Assembly (NCBI GenBank): GCA_029339195.1
Contig: JAPTJF010000005.1
Span: 310,001-374,000, forward strand
Length of the DNA: 64,000 nt
Source of the DNA: Micractinium sp. NFX-FRZ
Taxonomy: Eukaryota > Chlorophyta > Trebouxiophyceae > Chlorellales > Chlorellaceae
Reading direction: 5' to 3'
Of the stretch, positions 45,118 through 57,600 are shown piece after piece. Each line of letters begins with the position of its first letter. Positions within the stretch are counted from its first letter, which is position 1. The notes beneath the pieces were generated by a model, which saw nothing but the letters and a program-made list of their open reading frames with translations, did no database searches and was not told where the DNA came from. A program made the translations under genes and the position numbers.

Positions 45118-48022
45118 ATGTGCGGCAAGCTCCCGGGGCTGGACGTTCTGGGCGCCGTGGCGGGCCGGGAAGTGCCGCAGCGGGTGAGTGTTCTCCCCTC
45201 CAATTCCCCGCTCAGATCCAGCCGGAGACCCAGAGGACGCGTTCTGGATACAGCGCAAGCGCCTCCAGTGCCTGTGGAGGGTGCCTTGTGGTGCCACACT
45301 GCTGTCCTTGCGGTGCCGCCGCTCCCGCAGCCGCTCATACTGCACCAATCTGAGCGTGGCATTCACACCACCCAATGCCCCGCCTCTTCCCATCCGCATG
45401 TCATGACCATGCCATGCACGCATGTGGGCGGGGTCTCGGGGTGTGGCAGGAGTGGTATTGTTCGAGCCAGCCTTCCAGCTGGCACTCCCTCCAACGGGAC
45501 CGCTCCTGCCCGCCCGCCTGCCCTCGCAGGATGTGCTGGCTGGGTGGCGCCCTGAGTCCCTCACCGCCTCCTCCGGCTGCGACTCCAGCGATTGTGCCTA
45601 CTGCCAGGTGCTGGCGCGGCTGCGCCGCCCCGGCGCATCGCCGCCGGGCAGCAGCGCCTGCTGGCTGCGGCGCAAGCGGTCACGCACCGACCTGGCAGGC
45701 CTAGCAGATGCCACACCGTGCAGCAGCTGCGGCGGCGGCGAGGAGGAGGCGGATGCCGTCCCTCGTGCCGGCGGCTGGGGCTCCTTCCCCCGCGTGCCCA
45801 GCACCGCCACGCTGACGGCGGCAGCGGGGTTTGGGGTGCCAGGCAGCAGCATGTGGGACCACGCGCTGCTGGTGGAAGACAGCATTGAGGAGCAGGCGTG
45901 GCAGCAGGCGTGGCAGCAACCACAGCAGCAGCAGCAGCAGCAACAACACCAAGTGCGGCACCAGCAGCAGCAATCGCAGCAGCAATCACAGCAGCAGCAG
46001 GACCAGCAGCAGCAGCGGGGGCGGTCCCCTAGCAGCAGCCCAGGCTTTTACAGCGGCGGAGGCTCACGGCGCCGGCGGCGGAGCAACAGCAACAGCAGCA
46101 GCAGCAGCACCAAGTCTGGTGGCAGCCTCCCCAGCGGCAGCAGCACCGGTGCGCACCAGCCCGGCAGCCCGGCAGCCGGCAGCGGCGGTGCCTGGGATTG
46201 GCACCCCCGCTGGCAGGCGCCGGCTGCGCTGCACGAGGTTGCTTCTTTCCTCCCGCCCGCTCCATGTGGCGCCCGGCGGGCGGCCAGCAGCGCAGACATC
46301 GTGTGTGCCCTGGAGTTTGAAGAGCACGGCTGGCTGCTGGCCTCGGCGGGAGTCAGCAAGCAGGTGGGCTGGCTGGCGGGCTGGCTGGCTGGGTGGATGG
46401 GTGGATGAGTTGGTCGATGTCGCTAGTTCATTGGCATTGGATTCCGGGCCGCTGCCCGCAGGCTCTCTTGGCCAGCCACCGCCCTGCCCTGCCCGTTCTC
46501 TGGCTCCACCCCTCCTGAACCGCCTCACTTATGGCCACTGCCCCATTGCCTTCCGCTGCCCCCTTGCCCCACGTGTGCAGCTGCGGGTCTACTCGCTCGC
46601 CTCCCGCCTGCAGCACCCCGAGAGCCCCGACTACCTGCAGCCCATCCGCTGCCACCGCATGCCCTCCAAGCTCAGCTCGCTTGCCTGGAACCCGGACGCC
46701 CCCGGGGCGGTCACAGGTGGGCATTGCACTGGTCACAGACGTAGCAGGGGCCTGGGCGGTGGTTTGGGAGGCAAGGGTCATGTCGGCAAAACAAAAGTTG
46801 GCGGGGTGGCCCAGCACCTGGGTGTACCTGAACAGCAACCTGGACAGTGGTGTGCCTGGACAGTTGGTGTGCAGCGCCAGACTGTGATTGCGTGCGTGGT
46901 GGCCCAGCCAGACATTCGCATAATCGAACGAAATCATGACAATCGCCGGCCCGCCTTCTGTGCAGTGGCTGACTATGATGGCGTGGTGGCCCAGCTTGAC
47001 TTGGAGTCGGGGCACCTCATTGCCGAGGCAGACGAGCATGGAGGGCGCAGGTGTGCTGCTGCTGCTGTGCATGGCTACCTGCTGCTGCCGCTGCTGCAGC
47101 TGTTGCTGCTGCTGCACATTCGCTGCTGCCGCTGCTGCTGCTGCCTGTGCGCTGCCGCTGCCGCTGCTGCTGCTGCCTGTGCGCTGCCACTGCCGCATGT
47201 GCTCGTCCACCCCAACACTTCTGCCCACTTCCTCACCTGCCCACACATCCAAGGCATGCCTGCTGCTCTCGTGCTGACTCCCGCGCTCGCTCTCCCTCCC
47301 CCCCGCTCTGCAGGGTGTGGAGCGTGAGCCACAGCCTGCAGCGCCCCCACCTGTGCGCCTCTGCCTCAGAGGACGGCACCGTGCGCCTGTGGGGCGGTCC
47401 CGCCATGCAGTGCTGCCTGGCGGCGCTGCGCCCCGGCAGCGGCAGCACTGCCGGCGCCTCTGTGCCCGCCTGCGGGGTGCACCTCTCCCCCTTTGACGGC
47501 AACCTGGCAGCGGTGGCATCGGCTGACCACAGCGCATACATCTACGATCTGCGGCGTGCAGACCAGCCGCTTTTGCAACTGGCGGGGCACTCACGGGCGG
47601 TGTCGTATGTTCGCTGGCTGGGGGCGGGCCGCCTGGCGACAGCCTCCACAGACGCCAGCCTGGCGCTGTGGCAGCTGCCAGGACCTGCTGAGCTGGCAGG
47701 GCACAGCGGCGGCAGCGGCATGGAGCAGGCAGCAGCATCAGGTGCGGCGGCAGCGGCGGCGGCAGCGGCGCCGCTGCCGGGCGGCTCGGCAACCACCGTC
47801 ATGACCCAGCCCTGGCGGCGGCTGCGTGGCCACCGCAACGCCAAGAACTTTTGCGGGCTGTCGGTGCGGCCGGAGGATGGGCTGGTCGCCTGCGGCAGCG
47901 AGGACCCTGCGGCCTACACATACCACGAGAGCTGGTCCGCCCCGCTGGCAGCGCACCGCTTCCAGGCAGCAGCTGCCAGCCCAGGCAGCAGCCCGGGGGG
48001 AAGCCCCTCCCGCGCCACTCCC

Positions 48023-48065
<43 letters not shown>

Positions 48066-48220
48066 GGCTGTTCTGCAGCGCGGTGGCGTGGCAGCCGGCC
48101 ATGTCCCGGCCCGGCCGCGCCCCGCTGCTGGCCACGGCTCTATCCAGCGGCGAGCTGCGTGTGCTGGAGCTGCGCCGGCCGGCGGCGGAGGCCGCTGGGC
48201 TGCGCTGCACCGACGACTGA
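45118..48220 (+). CDS. WD40-repeat protein of the RUP/COP1/SPA group (UV-B/light signalling repressor-like)
   Basis: Exons 45118-45183, 45530-46363, 46581-46716, 46966-47050 and 47314-48220; 675 aa. The C-terminal half is a seven-bladed WD40 propeller with the features of the RUP/COP1/SPA clade: ALEFEEHGWLLASAGVSKQ, LRVYSL, KLSSLAWNP, ADYDGVVAQLDLESG, the signature DEHGGRRVWSVSHSL, ASEDGTVRLW, ADHSAYIYDLR, GHSRAVSYVRWL, STDASLALWQL and GHRNAKNFCGLSV. It has neither the RING/coiled coil of COP1 nor the kinase-like domain of SPA. That fits RUP, which binds the UVR8 photoreceptor and resets it in land plants. The first ~240 residues are low complexity (Gln and Ser tracts at 45903-46125), unlike short plant RUPs. 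A second Gln run (48027-48063) interrupts the last blades. The first exon is the least certain part of the model. Confidence 0.85.
45903..46018 (+). repeat. Coding CAG-rich tract (polyglutamine)
   Basis: CAG/CAA codons dominate about 115 bp of exon 2 of the WD40 gene. A purer run of 12 CAG codons lies at 48028-48063. Confidence 0.9.
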
Positions 48221-49543
48221 GCGATTGCCCGGGTGCAACCTGTACTCTATGCTGCAGCCCCGCCTGGGTTTGTCCCAGCCCCTCGGCCCCTGCCCCCTGC
48301 GTGTCTCCTCTCTGCTGCCGCCATGCTGATGCAGTCACGGATTGCTCAAATCATGGTCCTCAATGGCTTGGCAGCGCTCACAGCCCCGCCCTTCCCTGTC
48401 CCAATACTTCTTGTGCCCCTCCCTCCTTGCTTCTCCACTCAGTGGTTCACGGCATTTCATTTCCTGCTGCTTTCCTTTCACCTCGGTCCCAGCACACGGC
48501 TTTTCGGCGCTTCCCCTCCCCCGCTCCCCCTGTGCCTGCACTTGCTGCCAATGAACTATCTCTTTCGTTTCTCTTCCGCTCAATTCATTCATACATGATG
48601 CCTCTTGCGGTGCCCCAGCTATCCCTATCTCCCCCACGTATCTTCTCACACACGACATCAAGCGGCGCATGTAACATGCCCCCACAGCAATAACAAGGGT
48701 GGGTGGCGGAGGCACACAGCAAAGCAAGGCTTCTGTGCTTTGTGTGGTAGGGGTGGGGCGATTCACTGCATCATCTGCAAGGCAAGGCAGCCAGCATGAA
48801 GGACGCCGCCGGGTGCAGTACGGGATGCAGCCATGAATGGCAGTACGGATGTAGCCTTGATGGCAGGGTCCTCTGCCCCCGCCGCCTCTGCCCCTGCTGC
48901 TGCTACCGAATGCGTGCAGAGCCTCCCCCCGCACCCCCAAGGAGGTAATTGAGCCAGTTACACAGTGCAAATCAGGTCGGGGGCACGGTTAGCAGCTAGG
49001 TGTGTGCCACGGCCAGAAGCACGGAGGTGCTTGTCCGGCCTAGGGCTTGCATGGTGGGAGGCCCGCCATCCCACGGCGCAAACAGGCTGCTTCAGCGGTG
49101 GTCCAAGAAGCCGGAAGCCAGCCGGAGTGCCTATCATGCATTGGCTTGCTGCTTCTTTCAGCTGCAGTGCCTCAGATGAGCCGAGCAAATAGTGCCACTA
49201 GCATGGCTGCCGCCCACGCATGGTTGCCTGCTGTGAGCGCTAGCCGGGCTGCGCTGCGATGTCGCGCGGCCCGCCACGTTCCGCCACGTCAGCAGAGCAA
49301 GGCGCTGCCACGTCAGCAGAAAACGTTGCCCTTGGCGTCAGTGATGCTGCCCTGCTTCTGGCAGGTGGGGATCTGGAGTGGTGGGCAGGCAGGCAGGGAG
49401 CAGGCGGGGTGGGGATGGGGTCAGTGCGCGCAAGGGATGCCATAATCCGGACCACGTATGGGGCACCCGTGGGCAAGCATGCTGCTCCGCCATCCCTGGA
49501 GCCTGGACACCGAACCCACGGCAGTGCTGTTGAGCTGTGGTTG
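48221..49543. other. Convergent intergenic region
   Basis: About 1.3 kb between tail-to-tail genes. TGTAA at 48670-48674 (plus) and 48958-48962 (minus strand) are candidate poly(A) signals. No coding frame is supported. Confidence 0.5.
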
Positions 49544-50887
49544 TCAGCTTACACACAGCCCAACCACCGCTGCCGCGCCGTTCGCCGGCGCATCGGCCCA
49601 TACACGCACTGCCCTGCCCGCACGTGTGCAGCCGCCGCTCAGCTGCCGCCCTAGGCCCTGCAGGTCATGCTGTGGCAGCCCTCCTACATAGCCTGTGCTT
49701 GCCAGCTCATACCCCATGCCCTGCGGCAGCCCTGCTGTGCTCCTCCTCACCATGGAGACGGTGAGGCCGCCCAGGAAGGGGCGGGCACCGCAGCAGACGA
49801 GGTCCTCGCCGAAACAGCGCCTGTTGAGAGCGCAAGGGGCCCCCTCCAGCCCAGGGTAGGTGCGCGGGCACTCGCCGGTCTTGCGCACGCTGCGGGAGTC
49901 AGGGCGGCATGGAGGGGGCGACTGGTGAGCGCTTGGCCACGCGAGTGCAGTGGTTGGTGAAACTGCCCGCAGGTCGCTGCACCCGCCGGGCAATGCCGCA
50001 GCAGAGCACCGGCAGGCTGCGGCCCAAGTGCCACCGCAGCTTGCATGTGCAGAATGTGCCTTGCCACAGGGCTGCGTGTTGGTTAGGTGGAACAGCACTG
50101 TGTGCGTTACCGCATGCCTCACCATGTGTCGGGCAGCTTCTTGTTGAGTGCGGATCCCAGGTAGCCGCAGCAGGTGAAGCCCTCATTGCACTTCTCTGGC
50201 ACCACGGCGCCGGTGGCAACGGCGTTGATGCGGCACTGGGCGTAGAGCGTGCCTGCAGGTCCGGGATAGCCCAGCGGTCGCTTGAGACTCGAGGCCCAAG
50301 CGTGGTAGTCACTGCGGTTCACTTGGCGTGAGCCTCCACCTGGGGCGCTCTCATGCTCGGTTCCCTCTGCACTGCACTTGCCAGGAAGCTGTACCGGCTG
50401 CGACCTACCTGTTCAAACCGGCCCAGCCTGCCCGACCCGCCAGCCACCCTTGACCCAAGTGCCGCTACGTGTGTGTGTCAGCCCTGTACCCATTGGCCAC
50501 GCACCGTTGCCATACTTGTTTGAGAAGGCATCCACGAGCTCGAGAGTGAGGTCCATGGCGGTGAGGTCCGCAGGGTTGGGGAGCACAAGAGGCACCGAGG
50601 TGGCGGGGGCGGTGGTGGGGCTGGGCGCTGCCACCCCAAGCTCAGGCGCCGGGGCGGCAAGGGGCGCGGCCTCGGGTGTGAGCGCCTGGGAGAGCGTCCT
50701 GCAGTGGTGAAGAAGGGTTGCTTGGAATGCGCCCAAAGCGTGTGCAGAGTGGAGGGCGAGCCAGCAGTGCCACGGTGGGCGCAGGCACACTGGGCAGCTC
50801 TCCCGCCTGACTGCATGCACGCACACACCTGGCGGCGAGCGCGCTGCTGGCGCCCAGCAGCAGGCAGATAAGGAGGACGGCCCGCAT
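49544..50887 (-). CDS. Small secreted Cys-rich protein, two CC modules
   Basis: Exons 50887-50829, 50698-50505, 50252-50123, 49889-49751 and 49657-49544; 211 aa. MRAVLLICLLLGASSALAA is a standard signal peptide. A Pro/Ala-rich linker and a helical segment (MDLTLELVDAFSNKYGNG) follow. Two similar cysteine modules come next: QCRINAVATGAVVPEKCNEG then FTCCG, and CPRTYPGLEGAPCALNRRC then FGEDLVCCG. The even Cys spacing suggests disulfide bonding outside the cell. I do not recognise the family. The last exon is the weakest, since it rests on one acceptor and a clean frame to TGA. It faces the receptor-like kinase gene across 801 bp. Confidence 0.7.
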
Positions 50888-51688
50888 GGTTGTTGCGGCG
50901 GTACCTGCACCCCCAAGAGCGGCAGGGTTGGGTGATTTGCGCAATGGTAGGGGGCAGGGAACCAGCAGGGAGGCCACGGTTGCGCAGGCCCATCTCATGT
51001 GAACAGCCGCCAGTACAGCTTGGCAGGCTCAGGGTGCCGGCGGGGGGCGCAACGGACGGCACGGCGGCTGCAGGCTTGGGCACCAGCACAGCTCAGGCGT
51101 GCAGGCTGCGCCCCCCTCCCAGCCGGGTCACTCTCTTCTTCCTGGCAGTGCTTGGAATGGCGGATTGGTGGGGGCAGGGGCCCGTGGCATACCTGATGCC
51201 CGGAGGTGGAACTGGGGATGGGTATGGCTTCGCTGCTGGGAGCCTGTTGGTGCGGTCCAGATAAAAATGGATGCGAATTGAAGGATTGGCGAGCGCCGCC
51301 CGCTTTTATGCACGGGCGGAAGCGTGGCGATTGGCCGGTGGGTGTTGCCAGGAAGTTGCAAGTTCCCCTCCGCTCCAGCGGCGTCTTCAGCGACGTTTTT
51401 GGAGATCAGTATTGAATTCAAACCACCAAGTATCAATCAGCCGGAAGGGCACAAAGAAGTACACCACACAGGCCGGTTAGCTTTGAGCGGCGCCTGTGGT
51501 GTTCAGAAAGCTTGAAAGAACATCCGCGGGGCCTGAATACGCGGTAAGATGATCAGGCGCAGCCTGCAGGCCACTTGTGCGGGTGCGCGTGCCCGTCCAC
51601 CTCTCTCTCAGGCGCAGCTTGTCGCCCGGGCGCTCTTTCCCTGATCCATTCACGCTATTCGATTGATCCTGTGCGCAGCCACCCCACC
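50888..51688. promoter_or_regulatory. Divergent region between secreted Cys-rich protein and receptor-like kinase
   Basis: This 801-bp spacer holds both promoters. An AT-rich TATA-like string on the minus strand (GCATAAAAGCGG, 51301-51312) lies about 415 bp from the Cys-rich start, which would imply a long 5' UTR or a UTR intron. Confidence 0.45.
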
Positions 51689-54600
51689 ATGTGGCGCGCC
51701 TACACCGTGGCCGCCCTGCTCGCCTTCGCGGCGGCAGCGTTGGCGCAGGCCGGGCCGCCGCCCGCTCCTGCGGCATGCAGCGGGCTCTTCCGGGAATCCT
51801 GGGAAGAGGAGTGGCAAATTCTCAGTGGTGCCAACGCCAATGTGGACCGCAACAGCTGCCCAACAGAGCCAGTGACCGATGCAGGGCAGTGCAACATTCG
51901 CTGCAACAAAGCTCTGGCACGGGTGAGGTGGCGCCGAGTGCTGGGCCTGGCCCTTGCGCCGATGCCGTGGTGCCGATCCTTTTGCTTGCTTGGCACTCCG
52001 CTGAACTGACGGTGCGGAACAGTGGAGGGCATTCGCTTGCAGTGAGCGCCCCCTGCTAAGTCCGTGGGACTCGGTGGTGTGTGCAGGTTGGATACAACTG
52101 CACCGTCGCCGTGCGCAACCAGGCATGGGCGTAAGTGCTGGGCGGAGCAGAGTCGCAGGATTGGGGGCAGGGTTGCCAGCACGTGTGCAGGCTGCTGGGG
52201 AGGCGGTGCCACATGGGGTTACACTCTAGTCCTGGAGTTGGGCGCATTCCAACATGTTGGAAAGAGCTTAAAAGCTTGCGTCATGCATGTAAAGGAAGCA
52301 TGGGCCACTGAGCCGATCTGCTGGCTGCCACTGCTGCCTGCAGGGACGCTGCATACCGTGTGTGCTTCGGTGGCAACCCTGAATCCACCTCGGTGCGTGG
52401 CAGCTTGTTTGCTGCTGTTTCCAAATCTGGCGGGCCGGGCCGGGCCTGCCGTGTGAGGCGCCTGCTTAGGATCGTTAACCGGCGGTCTGAGGCCAGAGGG
52501 ACGCCTTAAGGATGCCTCACGGACCCCAAGCTTGCCCTGTGTCACCTTGCCAGCGAGCACTCCGGCCCTGCCCTGCCTGCCTGCCTGCCTGCCTGCAGTT
52601 CACCTACTGTGACCAGGAGGAAGTTTCAAAGGAGGATCAGGCCAAGCATGCCCCCGGCATCAAAACCTGCCCCACCACAGCATCGACCCAGCCGTGCAAC
52701 TGCGCCACCTCTGCCGCATGCATCGATGCTGCTTACAAGGTGCGCAGGCGGGCGGGCGGGCGGGCGGGCGGGCAGGCGGGCGGGCGGGCAGGCACCCACA
52801 GCAAGCATGAGGGCGTACTGCACCCAGGCAGGCATGTGGCTGCATGCCCCCCTTACCCTTGGCACTGCCTGCACCTGCTGCGGCTGGTGGAAGGGCATGC
52901 AGTCTATTGTAGGCATGCTGGGGCGGGCCCATTCCTACTACTTCAACCCCTCTGGTGCCGAACCCTCCTGCAGCTGAAGAGGCATTGTGCCAAGGCACTG
53001 GGCTTCCCTGGTGCCGACTACACATCCTGGGATGCTCTGGAGGCCCAGTGTGCAATCAATGGGGACAACCCACAGCCGTGCAGCGTCACTCTAGACCCGC
53101 CGTCCCCACCGGCAGGCACCCAGAGGCAAGCTGCTGTGGGTGATGAAGCCTGCTTTGGGTGCCGGCCACTGCCTGCCCCGCGTGCTGGTGGTGCGCTTGC
53201 AGGATGCATCGCCACACACGTCGCTCTGCGGTCTGCTCACGAGCCCGCCGCTGCCCTCCTCTCTTTTGCAGCCCCCTGCCTGTCAGCTCTCCGCCACCCG
53301 CAAGCGCGACACCCACCCTGTCCCCTCCGCCACTCGCAAGCGCCACACCCTCCCTCTCCCCTCCGCCCGCCGCCGTCATTACCGCCCAGCCTCCGGCTCC
53401 GCCGCCTGTCGACGGCGGAACCGGCACAGCAAGCGGCAGCGGCGGCGGCGTCAGCACCGGCATGATTGCGGGTATTGCCGGCGGCGTGGCCGCCGTGGCC
53501 ATTGCTGCAGCCGTGGCGGGTTTCCTCGTCTACAAGAAGAGGCGCAGGGGGCAGGGGCCTGGCGGTCACTCCGCTGGCCACACCTTCAAGGCAGGGGTGG
53601 ACCTCGAATGTGGGCCGCCTGGCGGCTATCCCGGCGGCCCCGGCAGCGGCGTCGGAGGCTTTGGCAGCCAAGGCCCCATTCTGGACGACTTTGCCACAGC
53701 CAGCTTCCTGGCCGGCGTGCCGACCTACAAGCCGCCGGCGCCTAAGAGCACCGCTGCGACGGCGGGGGATGCCACGCCCGTCACGCTGCTGAGTGCCGGC
53801 GGGCCGCTGGCCTCTCGTGACGGTTCACTGGCTACCGGCAGGTGAGGCGGGCGGGAGCCGAGGGCACACTGCCGTGCTTTGAATGTTGGAAGCGGGCCGC
53901 ACGGAGCAATGCTGGGACTGCGCCTTGACTCCGTTCTGCCAACTAACAGCGCATGGTGGGATGGAGCATGACTAGCCGGTGCCTACCAGTGGTCCACATG
54001 CCACTCGTCTCCCTGGCTCCTCGCCGTGCTTCCCTCCCCCTGCAGTGGCTGGTCTGCCGCCCAGGACCCTCTGCTCAGCTACGTCAAGTCACACGTGAGA
54101 GGGGAGAGGCCGCGCCTTCAGTCGCCGGCTGCAACTGGATGGGCCTCGCTCGATGGGTGCCGCCCGCGCTGCCAGCCGCCAGTCTGCTCTCGACTGCCGA
54201 TCTCCACGGCTTGCAGTGCGAGCACCACCGCAGCAGCTCCCCCTTACGTCTAACCAACCAGGGCTGCCCCACCCACTGGCACCCCTGCCGGCCAACGTCT
54301 AAGCAACCAGGCCTGCCCCACCCACCTCCTGCCGTCCAACCCGCAGGTCTCCAACGTCTCCGGCTACAGCGGGCTCACCAGCGTCAGCCGCTCGCAGGCC
54401 ACCAGCGGAGTGGTGGACGTCCGCCCCTGGGTGAGCACATCAGGTTCTCGAGATGGTAAAATTTGTACATCTAAAACGAAACCTTCCACACGTGGGATAC
54501 CTGGAATAAAAGCCGAAAATGTCTGGACTCGGGCGTGGCAGAGCGCTGCCCCGTGCAAGGCAGGTGGCAGCGTTTTGGGTGCGCTTGTGTCCGCTATTGA

Positions 54601-57600
54601 TCAACGCACCTGATCTGACTGAAAGCTTGCGGGTGCACTCAGTCAGTCAGTCAGTCAGTCAGCAGTCAGTCAGTGCGTTGGGAGACACGGGTGGTGCAGA
54701 TCACAGGCTGCGTTGCTTGACATGCGTTGGCATTCAAGCCAGCTGCCGCCGAGCCCTTGCTTCCCTGCCACCGCTGCCGTGGCCCGCCAATGCTGTGCAG
54801 GCGGTGTGGGCAATCCATGTGAGCACCCGCCGCTCTTCCTGCGCCACCATTCTTGTGCCCCTGACAATGACTTGCCATGCTGCGCTGTGCTGCGATGCGC
54901 TGCGCCGTGCGTGCCGTGCAGGAGGTGTCGATGAAGGATGTGACCATCATGCAGCCCATCGGGGAGGGCAGCTTCGGGAGGGTGTACCTCGCGGAGTGAG
55001 CAGGGAGGGGGCAGGCAGCCTGCTGTGCACCCAGCTCATTGTGCACGTGCGCCTGCAGAGCGCGACTGAGTTGCGTGCAGCAGGGCGGCAGGGCAGCAGC
55101 TAGCCGCAGCGCCGGTGCCGCTCGCTGGGCCCGGCTGCGGCTTCTCTTCGCCCTGCCTGCCGCCCCGCCAGCCTGCCAACTGCCCCTACCCCCTGCTCGG
55201 CCCCTACTCTACCTGCCCTTCAGCTGGCACGAGACCACTGTGGCTGTCAAGGTGCTGCTGGCGGGTGCGGGAGACATGGGCAACAATGCTGGGGAGGCGG
55301 TGCGCCCGCTCACCCTCTCCACCCCTGTGCTGGCCAAGCTTATCGAAGAGGCCTCCCTGCTGGCCACGCTGAGGCACCCCAACGTCGGTGAGGTCCTAGG
55401 ATGGGACCAATCTGCCGGCAGGCGGGCGGGGGCAAGCGCAGCAGAGCGCGTGCCGGTGGCAGCGGCGGTCACGCTCTGCGCCTACCCAGCATTGCCGCCG
55501 CACCTAGCGCCCACCCCTTCCCTCCACACCGCCCCCGCTGTGTGCAGTCAACTTTTACGGGGTGTGTCGTGAGCCTCCGGCTATCATCACAGAGGTGGGA
55601 AGGTGGCGGGTGGGAAGTTGGGGGGGCACGGGGGCCGGGCGGGCAGAAAGGCGGAGGTGGGAAGTTGGGAAGGCAGGGGGTGCGGGCAGGAAGTTGGGGA
55701 GGCAGCGGGGCGGGCATGTGCTCCGGCGCTGCACGCCCAGCAGCCCACAGCAACCCAAATGCACGCACCCGTCTTCATCCCTTGTGCAGTTTTGCGCACG
55801 GGGCTCACTCGCAGAGCTGCTGGCGGTTGCACGGCAGGACCCAGCAGTGGCGGCAGCGCTCACCTGGCCCGTGCGGCTGTCCATGGCGCTGGACGCAGCC
55901 AAGGCAAGGCTGCAACTGTGGGCGTGTGGTTTGACTCGGTGCCTGCCTGCTTGCGGTGCGCTGGGGCGTGCGGGGGCAGTGTGTGTGCCATTCGAGGACC
56001 GTGTGCACCCCATCGAACACCAGCAGCAGGGGGGCACAAGCGCGCAAGCGGGCGAGCAAGCGTGCGGCCGGGCGTTCTCAGCGCGGCCAACACGCTGCTC
56101 GGGCGGCGCCCCACCGCTGTACTGCTGCAGGGCATGCTGTTCCTGCACACCCGCAGCTCTCCGGTGATCCATCGCGATCTAAAATCGTGAGTGGGTGAGG
56201 TTTGCTCGCAGGGGCGGTGTGTTGTGGCGGAGGGCAGACGGGCGGTGGCACTGGTGAGGGGGGGCGCCTCATGCCAGGCGGGTCAACTTGTATGCCTCCC
56301 TCCACTCCACCCTCTCTCCCCCGCCCCCCTCTGCAGTCCCAACCTGCTGGTGGATGAGAACTGGCGGGTGAAGGTGACAGGTGGGACGCGACGCCGTGAC
56401 AGCACCAGCAGCAGCAGCGGCGACGTTGGCGGCCGGGCAATGGCAGCGTGCCCAGCGTGGTGGCTTGCGTCGCCAGTGCATTTGATGCGCTCCATTCCCA
56501 CTCTGTCTTGGGGCGGTGCACCCGGAACCAGCAGTCTGCCCATCGTGATGTGCCCGCCCACCCTCTGCAGACTTCAACCTGTCGCGCATCCTGGAGGACA
56601 CGACCAACAACAGCAGCATGGGTGAGCAGCCGGGTTTGGGTGTGCGTGTTTTGCTTGGGCGCGACCCCTGTATCAGATGGTACAGGGGTGCCGAGGACTG
56701 CCCCGCCGCAGGCCCAGGCACCTGCCCACCCTCTCCAGACCCCCACTGCCGATGTCCTTCCCTTGGCACCTTGTGCCGCTGCGCCCCCACATCCCGGTGC
56801 CTCTTCCCCCGCCCTCCACCCCGTTTTGCAGCGGCCATGAACCCTCGCTGGCTGGCCCCCGAGGTCATGCAGGGCGAGCGCGCCTCGCGGGCGTCCGGTG
56901 AGCGCCGGGGTGGCGCTTGCAGGGGGCGGCAGCTCAGCAGAGGTGGTTGTTGGGCGGGAGGCACCCGAGCCAGGGGTGCTCAGGGGAGGGAAGTTGAGCA
57001 CGAGTGCTCAAATCGAGGCAGCTGAGCTGGTGGTTGCATGTGGACCCGCTCCCGTTGCCTCAGCGGCCCTGCAACCTCCCCTGACTCTGCCCCCTCTGTC
57101 CTCCTCGCCCCCTTGCTCTGCCCCGCCCAGACGTCTTCTCCTTTGCCGTCGTCATGTGGGAGCTCTGCACCCTCAAGCTGCCCTGGGGCGCGGGCAACCC
57201 CTGGCAGCTGGTCTCCCTGCTGGTCAGCGGCGGGCGGCTGCCGGTGCCGCCCCGGGGGGAGCTGCCCGGCAGTGACACAGCCACCTTTTCGGGGCTGGAT
57301 GCCTACGTGGGCCTGATGCAGCGCTGCTGGGCGCAGGACCCGCAGCAGCGGCCCACCTTTGAGCAGGTCATTCGCGAGCTCAAGTGAGTCGAGGGAATCG
57401 ATGAGGACAGTTCGTTTGGTATAGTCTGGTAGAGGGAGAGAGGGAGGGTGCGTGTCCGGCAGGCGGGCAGGGGGGGAAGGCCTCCTGGCTTGTCACCACC
57501 TCCCTGAATCTCATGCGCCTCCTGCGCTCCCTCCCTCCCTGACCTTGCAGGGCCCTGCTGGAGCAGGCCACCGAGGAGGCTGGCGTGGACATGGCGCGCC

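Noticed and set aside
45210..45300. Possible extra exon in the WD40 gene (after CCGCTCAG)
   Set aside because: Joining exon 1 directly to 45530 already keeps the frame. The candidate has no consensus donor and no recognisable sequence.
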